This document shows positions 29,069 through 37,797 of a stretch of 64,000 nucleotides of DNA, piece by piece. The position numbers were made by a program, and so were the translations under genes. The notes below the pieces were generated by a model, which did not search any database, was not told the DNA's origin, and was given only the letters and a program-made list of their open reading frames with translations. Position 1 is the first letter of the stretch, and each line of letters starts with the position of its first letter. Source of the DNA: Janthinobacterium sp. 344 (GTDB lineage: Bacteria; Pseudomonadota; Gammaproteobacteria; Burkholderiales; Burkholderiaceae_D); contig NZ_FOKL01000008.1 of assembly GCF_900112025.1 (NCBI RefSeq), positions 256,905 through 320,904 of the forward strand. Direction: 5' to 3'.

Positions 29069-29376
29069 GGTTATCTCTGTACGTAAGCGCCCGGATCCGT
29101 CCGAGCGACGTTGGCGCAATGAGTGCGCCTGTGACGATACTAACCCGGGCGTGCGGAAACTGGCAAGGCCGATTCGGACACGCTACAATACGCCCAGATC
29201 GAAAATGAGCGCACCGGTTGGTAACCCGGTAAGTGCCCGGCACCGTCCGGCATGCTCCCGCCCACGCGGACCCACGGCGCTGACCCTTGGCTATGACCAG
29301 CCGGGGAGGTGTTCTGGTTCGTGCCTTTTCCCGCCGCGCCATCCCTCCCCTGTTTTTTACTTTAGGAATGAGACGG
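29069..29376 (+). promoter_or_regulatory. Divergent intergenic region with promoter and long structured leader
   Basis: A + strand promoter is visible: TGGCAA (29161-29166), 17 bases, TACAAT (29184-29189). This leaves a leader of about 180 bases before the pentapeptide gene. The leader has a hairpin built on GCACCGG and CCGGTAAGTGC (about 29210-29235) and is otherwise GC-rich with CCGGGGAGG near 29313. Between alaC and the promoter sits a 6-bp hairpin, GGCGCA-ATGAG-TGCGCC (29113-29129). No known riboswitch was recognised. Confidence 0.45.
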
Positions 29377-30060
29377 ATGGCAACACACGACACAGCAGTA
29401 AATGGCATGACCCTGGACCGCGCCGGCATGGAAGACCAGCTGGCGCAATCGGCGCGCCACTTCATCGATTGCGCCTTCGATGGCGAAGACCTGTCGCGCC
29501 TCGACTTGCAGGGCTGCACCTTTGAACGCTGCACCTTTGCCGATACCAACTTGTTCGCCAGCAAACTAGCGCGCAGCACCTGGCGCCGCTGCCGGGCGGG
29601 CAGCGCCGATTTCGAATCCGTCGACGCCGTCGACGCGAATTTCGAAGGCTGCGACCTGAACAACACGAAATGGCGGCGCGCCAAGCTCGCTTCGGCCACC
29701 TACCGTGGCTGCAAGCTGACGGGCGCCTCGTTCGAGGAAGTGGCCCACCTGGGCCTCACCTTCGAAGACAGCCTGCTGGTGGGCGCCGACCTGCGCGGCT
29801 TCTCGTTCCGCAAGGCGATATTGAAGCAGCTGGATTTTTCCGACGCCTACCTGGCCGGCTGCGACTTCCGCGAAGCCGTCTTCGAAGGCGGCAGCCTGCG
29901 CAACGCGACCATCAAACTGGCGAAGTTCCAGGGCGCCGACCTGCGCGGCGCCGACATCGACGGTTTCAAGCTGAGCGAAGCTGCGTTGCTGAAAGGCGCC
30001 GTCATCACGCATGCGCAGGCGGCCAACTTCATGCGGGCGCTGGATCTCGTAGTAATCTAA
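29377..30060 (+). CDS. Pentapeptide repeat protein
   Basis: 227 aa from the ATG at 29377 (MATHDTAVNGM), with AGGA 9 bases upstream; an ATG at 29368 is an alternative. Most of the chain is made of A(D/N)LXX-type pentapeptides forming a right-handed beta-helix (CTFERCTFADTNLFASKL; VDANFEGCDLNNTKWRRAKL; KFQGADLRGADIDGFKL). Some such proteins protect DNA gyrase (Qnr-like), but most have no known role, and nothing here points to gyrase. It converges with the MFS gene across repeat copy 4. Confidence 0.88.
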   Translation: MATHDTAVNGMTLDRAGMEDQLAQSARHFIDCAFDGEDLSRLDLQGCTFERCTFADTNLFASKLARSTWRRCRAGSADFESVDAVDANFEGCDLNNTKWRRAKLASATYRGCKLTGASFEEVAHLGLTFEDSLLVGADLRGFSFRKAILKQLDFSDAYLAGCDFREAVFEGGSLRNATIKLAKFQGADLRGADIDGFKLSEAALLKGAVITHAQAANFMRALDLVVI

Positions 30061-30086
30061 TTGGTATTGATTTAATGTAAAACGGC

Positions 30087-30206
30087 AAAAAAAAGCCCGC
30101 TATGGAAGCGGGCTGAATCTATTTCCTTGGAGGAGATAGAGGAGACAAGTGCATCTTGCGGCATCGCGGCATATCACGCCACTTTATATTCATGATGATA
30201 GAAATA
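30087..30206 (-). ncRNA. sRNA-like repeat, copy 4
   Basis: Minus-strand element between the convergent pentapeptide and MFS genes. A possible promoter is TTGAAA-17 bp-TATCAC just upstream, which overlaps the end of the MFS gene. It has GAATATAAAGTGG (subgroup B), a degraded 5' hairpin, ACTTGTCTCCTCTA, a UCCUCC loop and the terminator GCCCGCT-5 nt-AGCGGGC (30095-30113, eight Ts). The loop sequence differs from the other copies while the stem is kept, which suggests selection on structure. Confidence 0.7.
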
Positions 30207-30238
30207 CCCATCAGTGATAATGAGCTGCCATCAGGGTT

Positions 30239-31465
30239 TCAAGCCGCGCGGCGCGTGGCTTGCGGCAAAAATTCTCCCAGCCACACCAACGCGGCCAGTC
30301 CCGGAAACGCCATGCCCGTCAACAAGGTTGCTGGCCAGCCGTAGCTGGCATACACCCAGGCGCCGATGGCCGAGCCGGCCGCGCCACCGGCAAAGAACAG
30401 GGCGAAATACAGGCCATTCAAACGGCCCCGCACTTCCGCGCCCAGGCTGAAGATGGCGCGCTGGCCCAATACCAGGTTGGCCGCCACGCCCATGTCAAGC
30501 ACGATGGACGCCGCCACCAGCAAGCCCAGCGCCACGTGCTTCGACTCCGGCGCCAGCATCGGCAAGGCAAACGCAACGATGCCCAGCGCCAGCGCGGCGG
30601 CCGTGGCGGGCAAGGTGTGGCCCGCATCGGCCAGGCGGCCGGCGATGGGCGAGGCGACGGCGCCCGCCATGCCCACGAGGGCAAAGATGGCGATGCCCGT
30701 TTGCGACAGGCCGAACGCGGGGCTGGACAGCACCAGCGGCGTGACGGTCCAGAACAGGCTGAAGGCGCCAAACAAGCCCGCATGATAGGCGGCGCGGCGG
30801 CGCAGCACGGGCGTGCCCAGCAGCAAGTGCCACAAGGACGCCATCAGCGCAGGATATTTCATGCTCGACACGGGCTGGCGCACAGGCAAGGCGCGGCGCA
30901 GCACCAGCGCCAGCAGCACCATCAGCACGGCGGCGCCGCCGAACACCACGTGCCAGCTGGCGTGCGCGGCCACCAAGGACGCCACGGGGCGGGCCAGCAT
31001 GATGCCCAGCAGCAGGCCACTGACGACCTTGCCCACCGTCTGGCCCCGCGTCGCTTCCTGCGACAGGTGGGCGGCAAACGGCACGATCACTTGCGCCGCC
31101 ACGGAACCGAGGCCGATGGCCAGCGCGGCGGCCAGGAAGACGATGGCGCCCGTGGAGAGGGCCGCCACCACGAGGGCCGTGGCCGTCACCAGCAAGGCCG
31201 TGACGATCAGGCGGCGGTTTTCCAGCAAGTCGGCCAGGGGCACGACAAACAGCAGGCCCAGGGTGTAGCCCACCTGCGTCAGGGTGACGATCAGCCCGGC
31301 CGCCTTGGCCGACAAGCCCGTGGAGGCGCTGATGGGCCCGACGAGGGTCTGCGCGTAATACAGGTTGGCGACGATCAGGCCGGAGGCGATGGCCAGCAGC
31401 AGCACCATGGCGGGCGCAATGTCGTGGGGAGTGGATGCTGCTGCGCGGGAAGAGGCCTTGTTCAT
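30239..31465 (-). CDS. MFS transporter
   Basis: 408 aa with twelve predicted membrane helices. The ATG at 31465 (MNKASSRAAAST) has GAGGAAACAAC upstream. The MFS loop 2-3 motif appears as VPLADLLENRRLIVTALL. It resembles drug- or sugar-type efflux carriers of the YbjJ/YdhP kind, but the substrate is unknown. A LysR gene is transcribed divergently and probably controls it. Confidence 0.85.
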   Translation of the reverse strand: MNKASSRAAASTPHDIAPAMVLLLAIASGLIVANLYYAQTLVGPISASTGLSAKAAGLIVTLTQVGYTLGLLFVVPLADLLENRRLIVTALLVTATALVVAALSTGAIVFLAAALAIGLGSVAAQVIVPFAAHLSQEATRGQTVGKVVSGLLLGIMLARPVASLVAAHASWHVVFGGAAVLMVLLALVLRRALPVRQPVSSMKYPALMASLWHLLLGTPVLRRRAAYHAGLFGAFSLFWTVTPLVLSSPAFGLSQTGIAIFALVGMAGAVASPIAGRLADAGHTLPATAAALALGIVAFALPMLAPESKHVALGLLVAASIVLDMGVAANLVLGQRAIFSLGAEVRGRLNGLYFALFFAGGAAGSAIGAWVYASYGWPATLLTGMAFPGLAALVWLGEFLPQATRRAA

Positions 31466-31584
31466 GTTGTTTCCTCGGTTCGATAGGGATGTCGCCATTC
31501 TAGGCAAAACCGGGGCAAAGATAATCAGCGCATAATTCGCTTATACTTTTCACATAAAATGAACAATTAAACGGAAGCTATCCC
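31466..31584. promoter_or_regulatory. Divergent MFS/LysR control region
   Basis: An AT-rich 119-base gap that contains ATAA-TTCGC-TTAT (31532-31544), an inverted repeat of the size bound by LysR-type regulators, and TTC-N9-GAA at about 31549-31563. The LysR protein probably binds here to control both itself and the transporter. Confidence 0.5.
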
Positions 31585-32511
31585 ATGGACAAGATCAAGG
31601 CCATGCAGACCTTCGTGCGCATCGTCGAAGCCAACAGCTTTTCCAAGGCGGCCGAAACCTTGAATTTGCCCCGCGCGGCGCTGACGGCCACCCTGCAAAA
31701 GCTGGAAGCCTACCTGGGCACGCAATTGCTGCAGCGAACCACGCGCCGCCTGTCGCTGACGCCGGAAGGGGCCGATTACTTTCGCCACTGCATCGACATC
31801 CTGAAGGCAGTCGACACGGCGGAACTGGCGTTTCGGGGGCCGGAAGCGACAAAGCCGCGCGGTCTGCTGCGCGTCAACCTGCCCAATACGGTGGGCCGCC
31901 GCCTCGTCATACCGCATATCGCACAATTCCACGCCGCCTGGCCGGACGTGCAATTGCAGCTGAGCCTGACGGACCGCCTGGTGGACTTGACGCAGGAAGG
32001 CATCGATTGCGCCTTGCGCGTGGGCACCTTGCAGGATTCCGCCTTCATCGGCAGGCAGGTCGGCCTGATGCGCTTCGTCACGTGCGCCTCGCCCGCTTAC
32101 CTGGCGCAACATGGCACGCCGCGCACCCTGGCCGACCTGGCCGCGCACCAGGGCATCATGCATTACTCGGGCCGCACGGGGCGCGCCTTCGATTGGGATT
32201 TTCTACAAGACAATGAGGTGGTGCGCGTGCAGATGGCCGGCCCCATCGCCGTCAACGACGCGGACGCCAGCGTCGCTTGCGCGCTGCAGGGGCTGGGTTT
32301 GGCGCAGGCGGCGCAGTACCAGGTGCGCGCCCACCTCGACAGCGGCGCGCTGGTGGCCGTGCTGGCAGAGTATCCGCCCACGCCGATGCCCATGTCGCTG
32401 CTGACGCCGCAAGGCCGCCTGGCCACGCCCAAGCTGCAGGCATTCGCCGGCTGGATCACGGCCCTGCTGGCTGCGCAACCCGACGTGCAATGGCCGCCGC
32501 GCCAAATCTGA
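31585..32511 (+). CDS. LysR-family transcriptional regulator
   Basis: 308 aa. The N-terminal winged helix-turn-helix is intact (FVRIVEANSFSKAAETLNLPR; LEAYLGTQLLQRTTRRLSLTPEG) and the effector-binding domain follows (GLLRVNLPNTVGRRLVIPHI). It belongs to the large CrgA-like LysR group that often acts on a divergent transporter gene, here the MFS carrier. The inducer is unknown. The T-tract of repeat copy 5 starts 4 bases after its stop on the opposite strand. Confidence 0.92.
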   Translation: MDKIKAMQTFVRIVEANSFSKAAETLNLPRAALTATLQKLEAYLGTQLLQRTTRRLSLTPEGADYFRHCIDILKAVDTAELAFRGPEATKPRGLLRVNLPNTVGRRLVIPHIAQFHAAWPDVQLQLSLTDRLVDLTQEGIDCALRVGTLQDSAFIGRQVGLMRFVTCASPAYLAQHGTPRTLADLAAHQGIMHYSGRTGRAFDWDFLQDNEVVRVQMAGPIAVNDADASVACALQGLGLAQAAQYQVRAHLDSGALVAVLAEYPPTPMPMSLLTPQGRLATPKLQAFAGWITALLAAQPDVQWPPRQI

Positions 32512-32514
32512 GGC

Positions 32515-32635
32515 AAAAAAAAGCCCGCTGCGAGAGCGGGCTGAATCTATTTTCTTGGAGGAGAATAGAGGAGACAAGTGCATTATGCTGCATCGCGGCA
32601 TATCAATCCAATTGATTGTTGGAATGATAGAAATA
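32515..32635 (-). ncRNA. sRNA-like repeat, copy 5
   Basis: Minus-strand element between the LysR stop and the prc terminator. Because prc has its own terminator at 32662-32689, this copy is unlikely to be made only by read-through and supports a separate promoter; TTATCC lies about 15 bases before the conserved 5' end. It shows ACTTGTCTCCTCTA, a second stem with CTATT/AATAG changed on both sides relative to copy 2, and terminator hairpin 32523-32541 with eight Ts. Subgroup A. Confidence 0.74.
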
Positions 32636-32661
32636 CGCCATACGGATAACTGATCGGGGCG

Positions 32662-32689
32662 AAAAAAAACCGGCTCCGCAAGGAACCGG
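32662..32689 (-). terminator. Rho-independent terminator of prc
   Basis: On the minus strand: CCGGTTCC, loop TTGC, GGAGCCGG with one mismatch, then eight Ts. It lies 20 bases after the prc stop and is unrelated in sequence to the repeat terminators. Confidence 0.8.
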
Positions 32690-32709
32690 CTTTTTACCCT
32701 GCAACAAGC

Positions 32710-34977
32710 TTACTTCGCTGCCGCCACCGGCGTCGCCTTGACATCGGCGGCATATGGCAAGACCTTAGCCGCCAAGCGGGTATCGGCCTTGATCAGCGCC
32801 ACTTCGTCGGCCAGGATGCGCGCCGATTCGTTCAGCAGCACGTCCTTCGCGCTCTTCGCGGCCGTCTCGGCATCGAGCTCGGCGCTCAGGGCGCGCTCGT
32901 CACCCTGCAAGCCATCGTCGGTGCGCAAGGCGCCTTTCACGGCGGCGATCTGCTTGGCCGTCTTGCTGGCCGCTTTCGCGCCTTTCAGCACATCTTTCGG
33001 ATCAGGAATCACCACCAGGTCGTCGGACGGATTCGAAATCTGCGCGATCAGGCGTTTTTCACGCGCCTTGGCACGCGCTTCCTGGGCATCGCGCTCCTTG
33101 CGGCGCACGGCTTCGTTCAGCGAAATCTGGTTTTCCTTGCGCTGCTTGACGACCAGGGCGATGTCATCCTGCAAGTACTGGAAATCCTTGTCCTTGGCCA
33201 CGCGCGCTTCATGCTTCTTGTCCAGCAGCGGCACGATATCCTTCAGGTCGCCCGTCGGCATGTACGGCGCCGGCTTGATGGACACCCACGGCAAGGCATT
33301 GTCGTAGCTCGACTCGCCGAAGTTATCCGTGTCCGACATGGCCGGCAGCTTGATGTCCGGCGTGACGCCGCGCAATTGCGTGGTGCCGCCATTAATGCGG
33401 AAGAACTGCGCGATGGTCATCTTCAGCTCGCCGAAGCGGGCCTTCTCGCTGCCGCCGAAACGGTCGAGACTGAACAAGGTTTGCACGGTCCCCTTGCCGA
33501 AGCTGCCTTCGCCGATGATCACGCCACGGCCGTAATCCTGGATGGCGGCAGCGAAAATCTCGGAGGCGGAAGCGGAACCACGGTTGATCAGCACGCCCAT
33601 CGGACCATCCCAGGCCAGGCCCGCGTTGGTGTCGCTTTCCACGTCGACCTTGCCTTCGGCATTACGCTGCATCACCACCGGACCCTTGTCGATGAACAGG
33701 CCCGTCAGCTCGACGGCTTCGTTCAGCGACCCGCCGCCGTTGTTGCGCAAGTCGATGAGGACGTTGTCCACCTTATCCTTCTTCAATTCGGCCAGCAAAC
33801 GGCTGACGTCGCGCGTGGCGCTCTTGAAATCCTTGTCGCCACGGCGGCGCGCTTCGAAGTCCTGGTAGAAGGTCGGCAGCGAAATGACGCCGATGCGGCG
33901 CTTGATGCCGCCGTCGCGCACTTCGATGATCGATTTCTTCGCCGCCTGCTCTTCCATGCTGATTTTCTTGCGCACCAGCGGCACGATGACGTGCTTGGCA
34001 TCGGGACCCGCGTCGGCTGGCAGGATGTCCAGGCGCACGGTGGAATCCTTGGCGCCACGGATCAGCTGCACGACGTCATCGATGCGCATGCCCAGCACTT
34101 CCGTGATGGGGCCGCTTTCGCCCTGGCCCACGCCGACGATGCGGTCGCCCACTTTCAGCTTGCCCGACAAGCCGGCCGGGCTGCCCGGCACGACTTCGCG
34201 CACCACCGTGTATTCGTCGCGCGTCTGCAAGACGGCGCCGATGCCTTCCAGCGACAGGCGCATGGCGATGTCAAAGTTTTCCGAGGCACGCGGACCCAGG
34301 TAATTGGTGTGCGGCTCGATCGACATGGCATACGCATTCATGAAAATCTGGAACACGTCTTCGCTGTTGAGCTTGCGCGAGCGGGTCGTGTAGCTTTCAT
34401 AGCGCTTGTCCAGCGTCTCGCGGATGGCCTTGTCTTCCTTGCCCGCCAGCTTCAGGCGCAGCCAGTCATTCTTGACGCGCTTGCGCCACAGGTCGCGCAC
34501 TTCCTCGTCGTTCTTCGGCCAGGCGGCCTTTTCGCGGTCGATCTGGTAGCTCTCGTCGGCCGTGAAATCGAATTTGGTTTTCAGCAATTCACGCGCATAC
34601 GCCATACGCTCGTCGAAGCGCTGCTGGTACAGATTGTAGATGGCGAACGGCGCCGTCAGGTCTTCATTGATGATGGCGTCGTCGAGCTTGGTGCGCAGCG
34701 GCGCGAAACGGTCGATGTCGGCTTGCACGAAGAACAGTTTTTCCGCATCGAGCGACTTGAAGTAGCGGTCGAAAATCTTTTCCGACATCGCATCGTCAAG
34801 CGGCATGGCTTTGTAATGGACGCGCGTCAGGACGCGCGACGCCCACAAGGCGGCCTGCGTTTGCTGGGCCAGCGGCTTCATGGGGGGCGGAGGAGCGGCG
34901 CTCTTGTCCGTCTGGGCTGCGCCAGCTTGGGCTGACAGGGCAAGCACCAGGGTGACCAGCATCATTTGCTTCTTCAT
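32710..34977 (-). CDS. prc: Tail-specific protease Prc (C-terminal processing peptidase)
   Basis: Periplasmic S41 serine protease that degrades or trims proteins through their C-termini, 755 aa (E. coli Prc 682). A signal peptide (MKKQMMLVTLVLALSAQAGA) is followed by an N-terminal helical domain, a PDZ domain near 240-330 (GIGAVLQTRDEYTVVREVVPG; LKVGDRIVGVGQGESG) and the S41 core with the Ser/Lys dyad motifs GSASASEIF and SFGKGTVQ. The C-terminal extension is Lys/Arg/Ala-rich (DUF3340-like). It is transcribed alone and ended by its own terminator. Confidence 0.93.
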   Translation of the reverse strand: MKKQMMLVTLVLALSAQAGAAQTDKSAAPPPPMKPLAQQTQAALWASRVLTRVHYKAMPLDDAMSEKIFDRYFKSLDAEKLFFVQADIDRFAPLRTKLDDAIINEDLTAPFAIYNLYQQRFDERMAYARELLKTKFDFTADESYQIDREKAAWPKNDEEVRDLWRKRVKNDWLRLKLAGKEDKAIRETLDKRYESYTTRSRKLNSEDVFQIFMNAYAMSIEPHTNYLGPRASENFDIAMRLSLEGIGAVLQTRDEYTVVREVVPGSPAGLSGKLKVGDRIVGVGQGESGPITEVLGMRIDDVVQLIRGAKDSTVRLDILPADAGPDAKHVIVPLVRKKISMEEQAAKKSIIEVRDGGIKRRIGVISLPTFYQDFEARRRGDKDFKSATRDVSRLLAELKKDKVDNVLIDLRNNGGGSLNEAVELTGLFIDKGPVVMQRNAEGKVDVESDTNAGLAWDGPMGVLINRGSASASEIFAAAIQDYGRGVIIGEGSFGKGTVQTLFSLDRFGGSEKARFGELKMTIAQFFRINGGTTQLRGVTPDIKLPAMSDTDNFGESSYDNALPWVSIKPAPYMPTGDLKDIVPLLDKKHEARVAKDKDFQYLQDDIALVVKQRKENQISLNEAVRRKERDAQEARAKAREKRLIAQISNPSDDLVVIPDPKDVLKGAKAASKTAKQIAAVKGALRTDDGLQGDERALSAELDAETAAKSAKDVLLNESARILADEVALIKADTRLAAKVLPYAADVKATPVAAAK

Positions 34978-35452
34978 CGGCTTCTCCGAAAATTAGTTAA
35001 ATCAATTCCAGGCGGCGCAACTACGGATGCGCCCGCCAGCAAGACAGTAAGGGGAATACGCGACTGGTCTGCATATTATTCTACAGGATACGGCGTGGCA
35101 GTCTCCCATGGAAGATCAGTTTCTTCCCGGAAGCTTAAACGCGGATTAAAGGCGCCGTCTTATTCATTACAAAGTGAAACATTCGTGAAAAAAATCACAT
35201 CATTGGCCAGCGACGATTAGCGCTCGCCTCACAAGGCATGCAAAAAGTCAATGGGTGAAAGTGGCAATCCTTGATCTCGATGATGTTTTTATGCGAAAAA
35301 ATGATTCTTGCGGGAAACACTTAGTAACAAATGGCAAGCGACATGCTATCATCGCGCCCTGAAATACAGCTTGCCCGCGCGCCGTTCCCACCGCCGTCGC
35401 GCCTCCGTTTCAACAGCACTCCGCACCAGATCTCCTCCCCGCGTGTCATGTC
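34978..35452. other. 475-base gap between divergent prc and chemoreceptor genes
   Basis: Both genes read outward, so their promoters lie here. The part near 35260-35360 is AT-rich (TTTTTATGCGAAAAAATGATTC) and probably holds the chemoreceptor promoter. No clear sigma28 box, RNA gene or terminator was found. A small open frame at 34966-35220 overlaps the prc start and is not believed. Confidence 0.5.
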
Positions 35453-37474
35453 ATGACCAGGAATGGCCGAGCTGATTACCCTTTCCCAGACTCACTTACC
35501 GCTATGCCTACAATTTCGTTCTCCCCCCGCCACTGGAGTGTCGGCGGCAAGATCACCATTTTCACGTTTGCCCTCGTCAGCCTGATCCTCGCCAGCCTGA
35601 CGGCGCTGATCAGCATCGCCACCACGCGCGTGCTGGAACAGCGCGCCGAAGCGGCCGTCACCAGCGAACTCAACAGCGTAATGACGACGACCGAAGTGTT
35701 CCATACGGCCATGGTCAACGAGGCGGCCAGCTTCGCGCGCCTGTTCGCGGCCGAATTTCCCGGCCCGTTCACGGTCGACGCGCACGCCATGGTGGCCGTG
35801 GCCGGCAAGGCCACGCCGGCGCTGGCCAACGGCGGCAAGATCTTGAACCTGGACACGGCCCTGGTCGACCGCTACACGGCGCAGACGGGCGTGATCGCCA
35901 CCATCTTTGCCGCGAATGGCGATGAATTCGTGCGCATCAGCACCTCGCTGAAAAAACAGGATGGCGAACGGGCCATCGGCACTCAGCTCGACCACAACCA
36001 CCCCAGCTATGCGCCGCTGCGCGCGGGCCAGCGCTTCGTCGGCATGGCCACCTTGTTTGGCAAGCAATACATCACGCAGTACGACCCCGTGCGCGACGCA
36101 AGCGGCAAGGTGGTGGGCGTGCTGTTCATCGGCCTGGACATCAGCAAGAACCTGGCCATGTTGAAAGACAAGATTCGCCAGGTCAAGATCGGCCAGACGG
36201 GCTACATCTATATCGTCGACACGGCGCCCGGCGCCAATTACGGCCACCTGGTGCTGCATCCGAACAGCGAAGGCAAGAGCGCGCTCGACTTCAAGGCCAG
36301 CGACGGCCGTCTGTTCATCCAGGACATGCTGGCGCAAAAGAACGGCGCCATGCGCTACACGTGGACGGCGCCCGGTGAAACGGCTGCCCGCGCGCGCGAA
36401 AAGCAGCTGTACTATCGCCAGTTCAAGGATTGGCAATGGATCATCGCGGGCGGCACCTTCACGGACGAAATCACGGCCGAAGCGCGCCAGCTGCGCAACC
36501 AGCTGGCCATTTCCGGCTTCGTCGCCCTGCTCGTCTTCGCCCTGCTGCTGTACTGGCTGGTGCGGGCGCTCGTCTCGCGCCCGCTGGCCACCGCCGAGGC
36601 AGCCGCCGCGCAAATCGCCGCCGGCGACCTGACGGTGCACCTGGAATCGGGCAGCCTGGATGAAATCGGCCGCCTGCTGCGCGCCATGAACCTCATCAGC
36701 GACAAGCTGTCGCAAGTGGTGGGCCAGGTGCGCGGCAGCGCGGGGCAGATCGCCACGGCATCCGGCGAAATCGCCAGCGGCAACCTGGATCTGTCGAGCC
36801 GCACGGAAGAGCAAGCCAGTTCGCTGGAAGAAACGGCCGCCTCGATGGAGGAACTGAGCTCCACCGTGCGCCAGAACGTCGATCATGCGCAGCAGGCCAG
36901 CCGCCTGGCGCAGGAATCGTCCGGCCTGGCCGCGCAAGGCGGCGCGGCCGTGACCCAGGTGGCCAGCACCATGGATGCCATCCGCAGCTCGTCGGGCAAG
37001 ATCGCCGACATCATCGGCGTCATCGACGGCATCGCCTTCCAGACGAATATCCTGGCCCTGAACGCGGCCGTGGAAGCGGCGCGTGCCGGTGAACAGGGCC
37101 GCGGCTTCGCCGTCGTCGCCACCGAGGTGCGCACCCTGGCGCAGCGCTCGACAGCGGCGGCGAAAGACATCAAGGACCTGATCCAGGCCTCGGCCAGCAC
37201 GGTGGACCTGGGCCACGCGCAAGTGAGCCAGGCCAGCGCCACCATGGACACGGTGGTGGCCAGCGTGCGGCAAGTGAGCGGCATCATGGCCGAGATCGCG
37301 CAGGCGAGCGAAGAGCAGCGCAGCGGCATCGAGCAAGTCAACCAGGCCATCGCCCAGATGGACCAGGTGACCCAGCAGAATGCGGCGCTGGTGGAAGAGG
37401 CGGCCGCGGCCGCCGACGCCCTGCAGGAGCAGGCGCAGGAGCTGACCCGCGTGGTCGGCGTGTTCAAGCTGTAA
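35453..37474 (+). CDS. Methyl-accepting chemotaxis protein with periplasmic Cache domain
   Basis: Up to 673 aa; the start may instead be the ATG at 35504 ([11 protein letters not shown]). A transmembrane helix (about 33-55) leads into a large periplasmic Cache-type ligand domain ([39 protein letters not shown]), a second helix ([16 protein letters not shown]), HAMP, and the cytoplasmic signalling hairpin with the conserved [20 protein letters not shown] tip. It ends in VVGVFKL without a CheR-binding pentapeptide. The ligand is unknown; the Cache type suggests small organic acids or amines. Confidence 0.92.
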   Translation: MTRNGRADYPFPDSLTAMPTISFSPRHWSVGGKITIFTFALVSLILASLTALISIATTRVLEQRAEAAVTSELNSVMTTTEVFHTAMVNEAASFARLFAAEFPGPFTVDAHAMVAVAGKATPALANGGKILNLDTALVDRYTAQTGVIATIFAANGDEFVRISTSLKKQDGERAIGTQLDHNHPSYAPLRAGQRFVGMATLFGKQYITQYDPVRDASGKVVGVLFIGLDISKNLAMLKDKIRQVKIGQTGYIYIVDTAPGANYGHLVLHPNSEGKSALDFKASDGRLFIQDMLAQKNGAMRYTWTAPGETAARAREKQLYYRQFKDWQWIIAGGTFTDEITAEARQLRNQLAISGFVALLVFALLLYWLVRALVSRPLATAEAAAAQIAAGDLTVHLESGSLDEIGRLLRAMNLISDKLSQVVGQVRGSAGQIATASGEIASGNLDLSSRTEEQASSLEETAASMEELSSTVRQNVDHAQQASRLAQESSGLAAQGGAAVTQVASTMDAIRSSSGKIADIIGVIDGIAFQTNILALNAAVEAARAGEQGRGFAVVATEVRTLAQRSTAAAKDIKDLIQASASTVDLGHAQVSQASATMDTVVASVRQVSGIMAEIAQASEEQRSGIEQVNQAIAQMDQVTQQNAALVEEAAAAADALQEQAQELTRVVGVFKL

Positions 37475-37523
37475 ATGCAAGCCTGGTGCTAAGATGGGAA
37501 GATCCACCGCGCCAGGAGACCCC

Positions 37524-37796
37524 ATGCATGACGACTACGTTTTGATCGCCCGACTGATGATCCCCACGGATGCCCACGTGATCCGAGGCTGCCTGGCCGC
37601 CGCCGGCATCGACGTGCTGCTGACGGACGACCAGCACATGCAGGCCGACATGCTGCTGGCGGCCGCCATCGGCGGCGCCCGCGTCCTGGTGCGCGAGCAC
37701 GACGTGGCGCGCGCGAATGACATCCTGGCCGCCTTCGAACGGGGCGACCTGGCGCTGGCGGACGATGCCGACGTGGGAGCGCCGGTGGCGGAGTGA
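37524..37796 (+). CDS. DUF2007-like small protein
   Basis: 90 aa from the ATG at 37524 with AGGAG upstream. The compact beta-alpha-beta fold pattern (VLIARLMIPTDAHVIRGCLAAAGIDVLL, then GGARVLVREHDVARANDIL) fits the DUF2007 putative signal-transducing family, which is related to GlnB-like domains. Its C-terminus faces the convergent tdk stop one base away. Confidence 0.7.
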   Translation: MHDDYVLIARLMIPTDAHVIRGCLAAAGIDVLLTDDQHMQADMLLAAAIGGARVLVREHDVARANDILAAFERGDLALADDADVGAPVAE

Positions 37797-37797
37797 A

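Noticed and set aside
24274..32635. CRISPR array or transposon ends as an explanation of the five repeats
   Set aside because: The copies are kilobases apart, not regularly spaced, not bounded by inverted repeats or target duplications, and each ends in a working terminator. No cas or transposase gene is present.
34966..35220. 84-codon + strand open frame upstream of the chemoreceptor
   Set aside because: It overlaps the start of prc on the other strand, has no ribosome binding site and resembles no protein.
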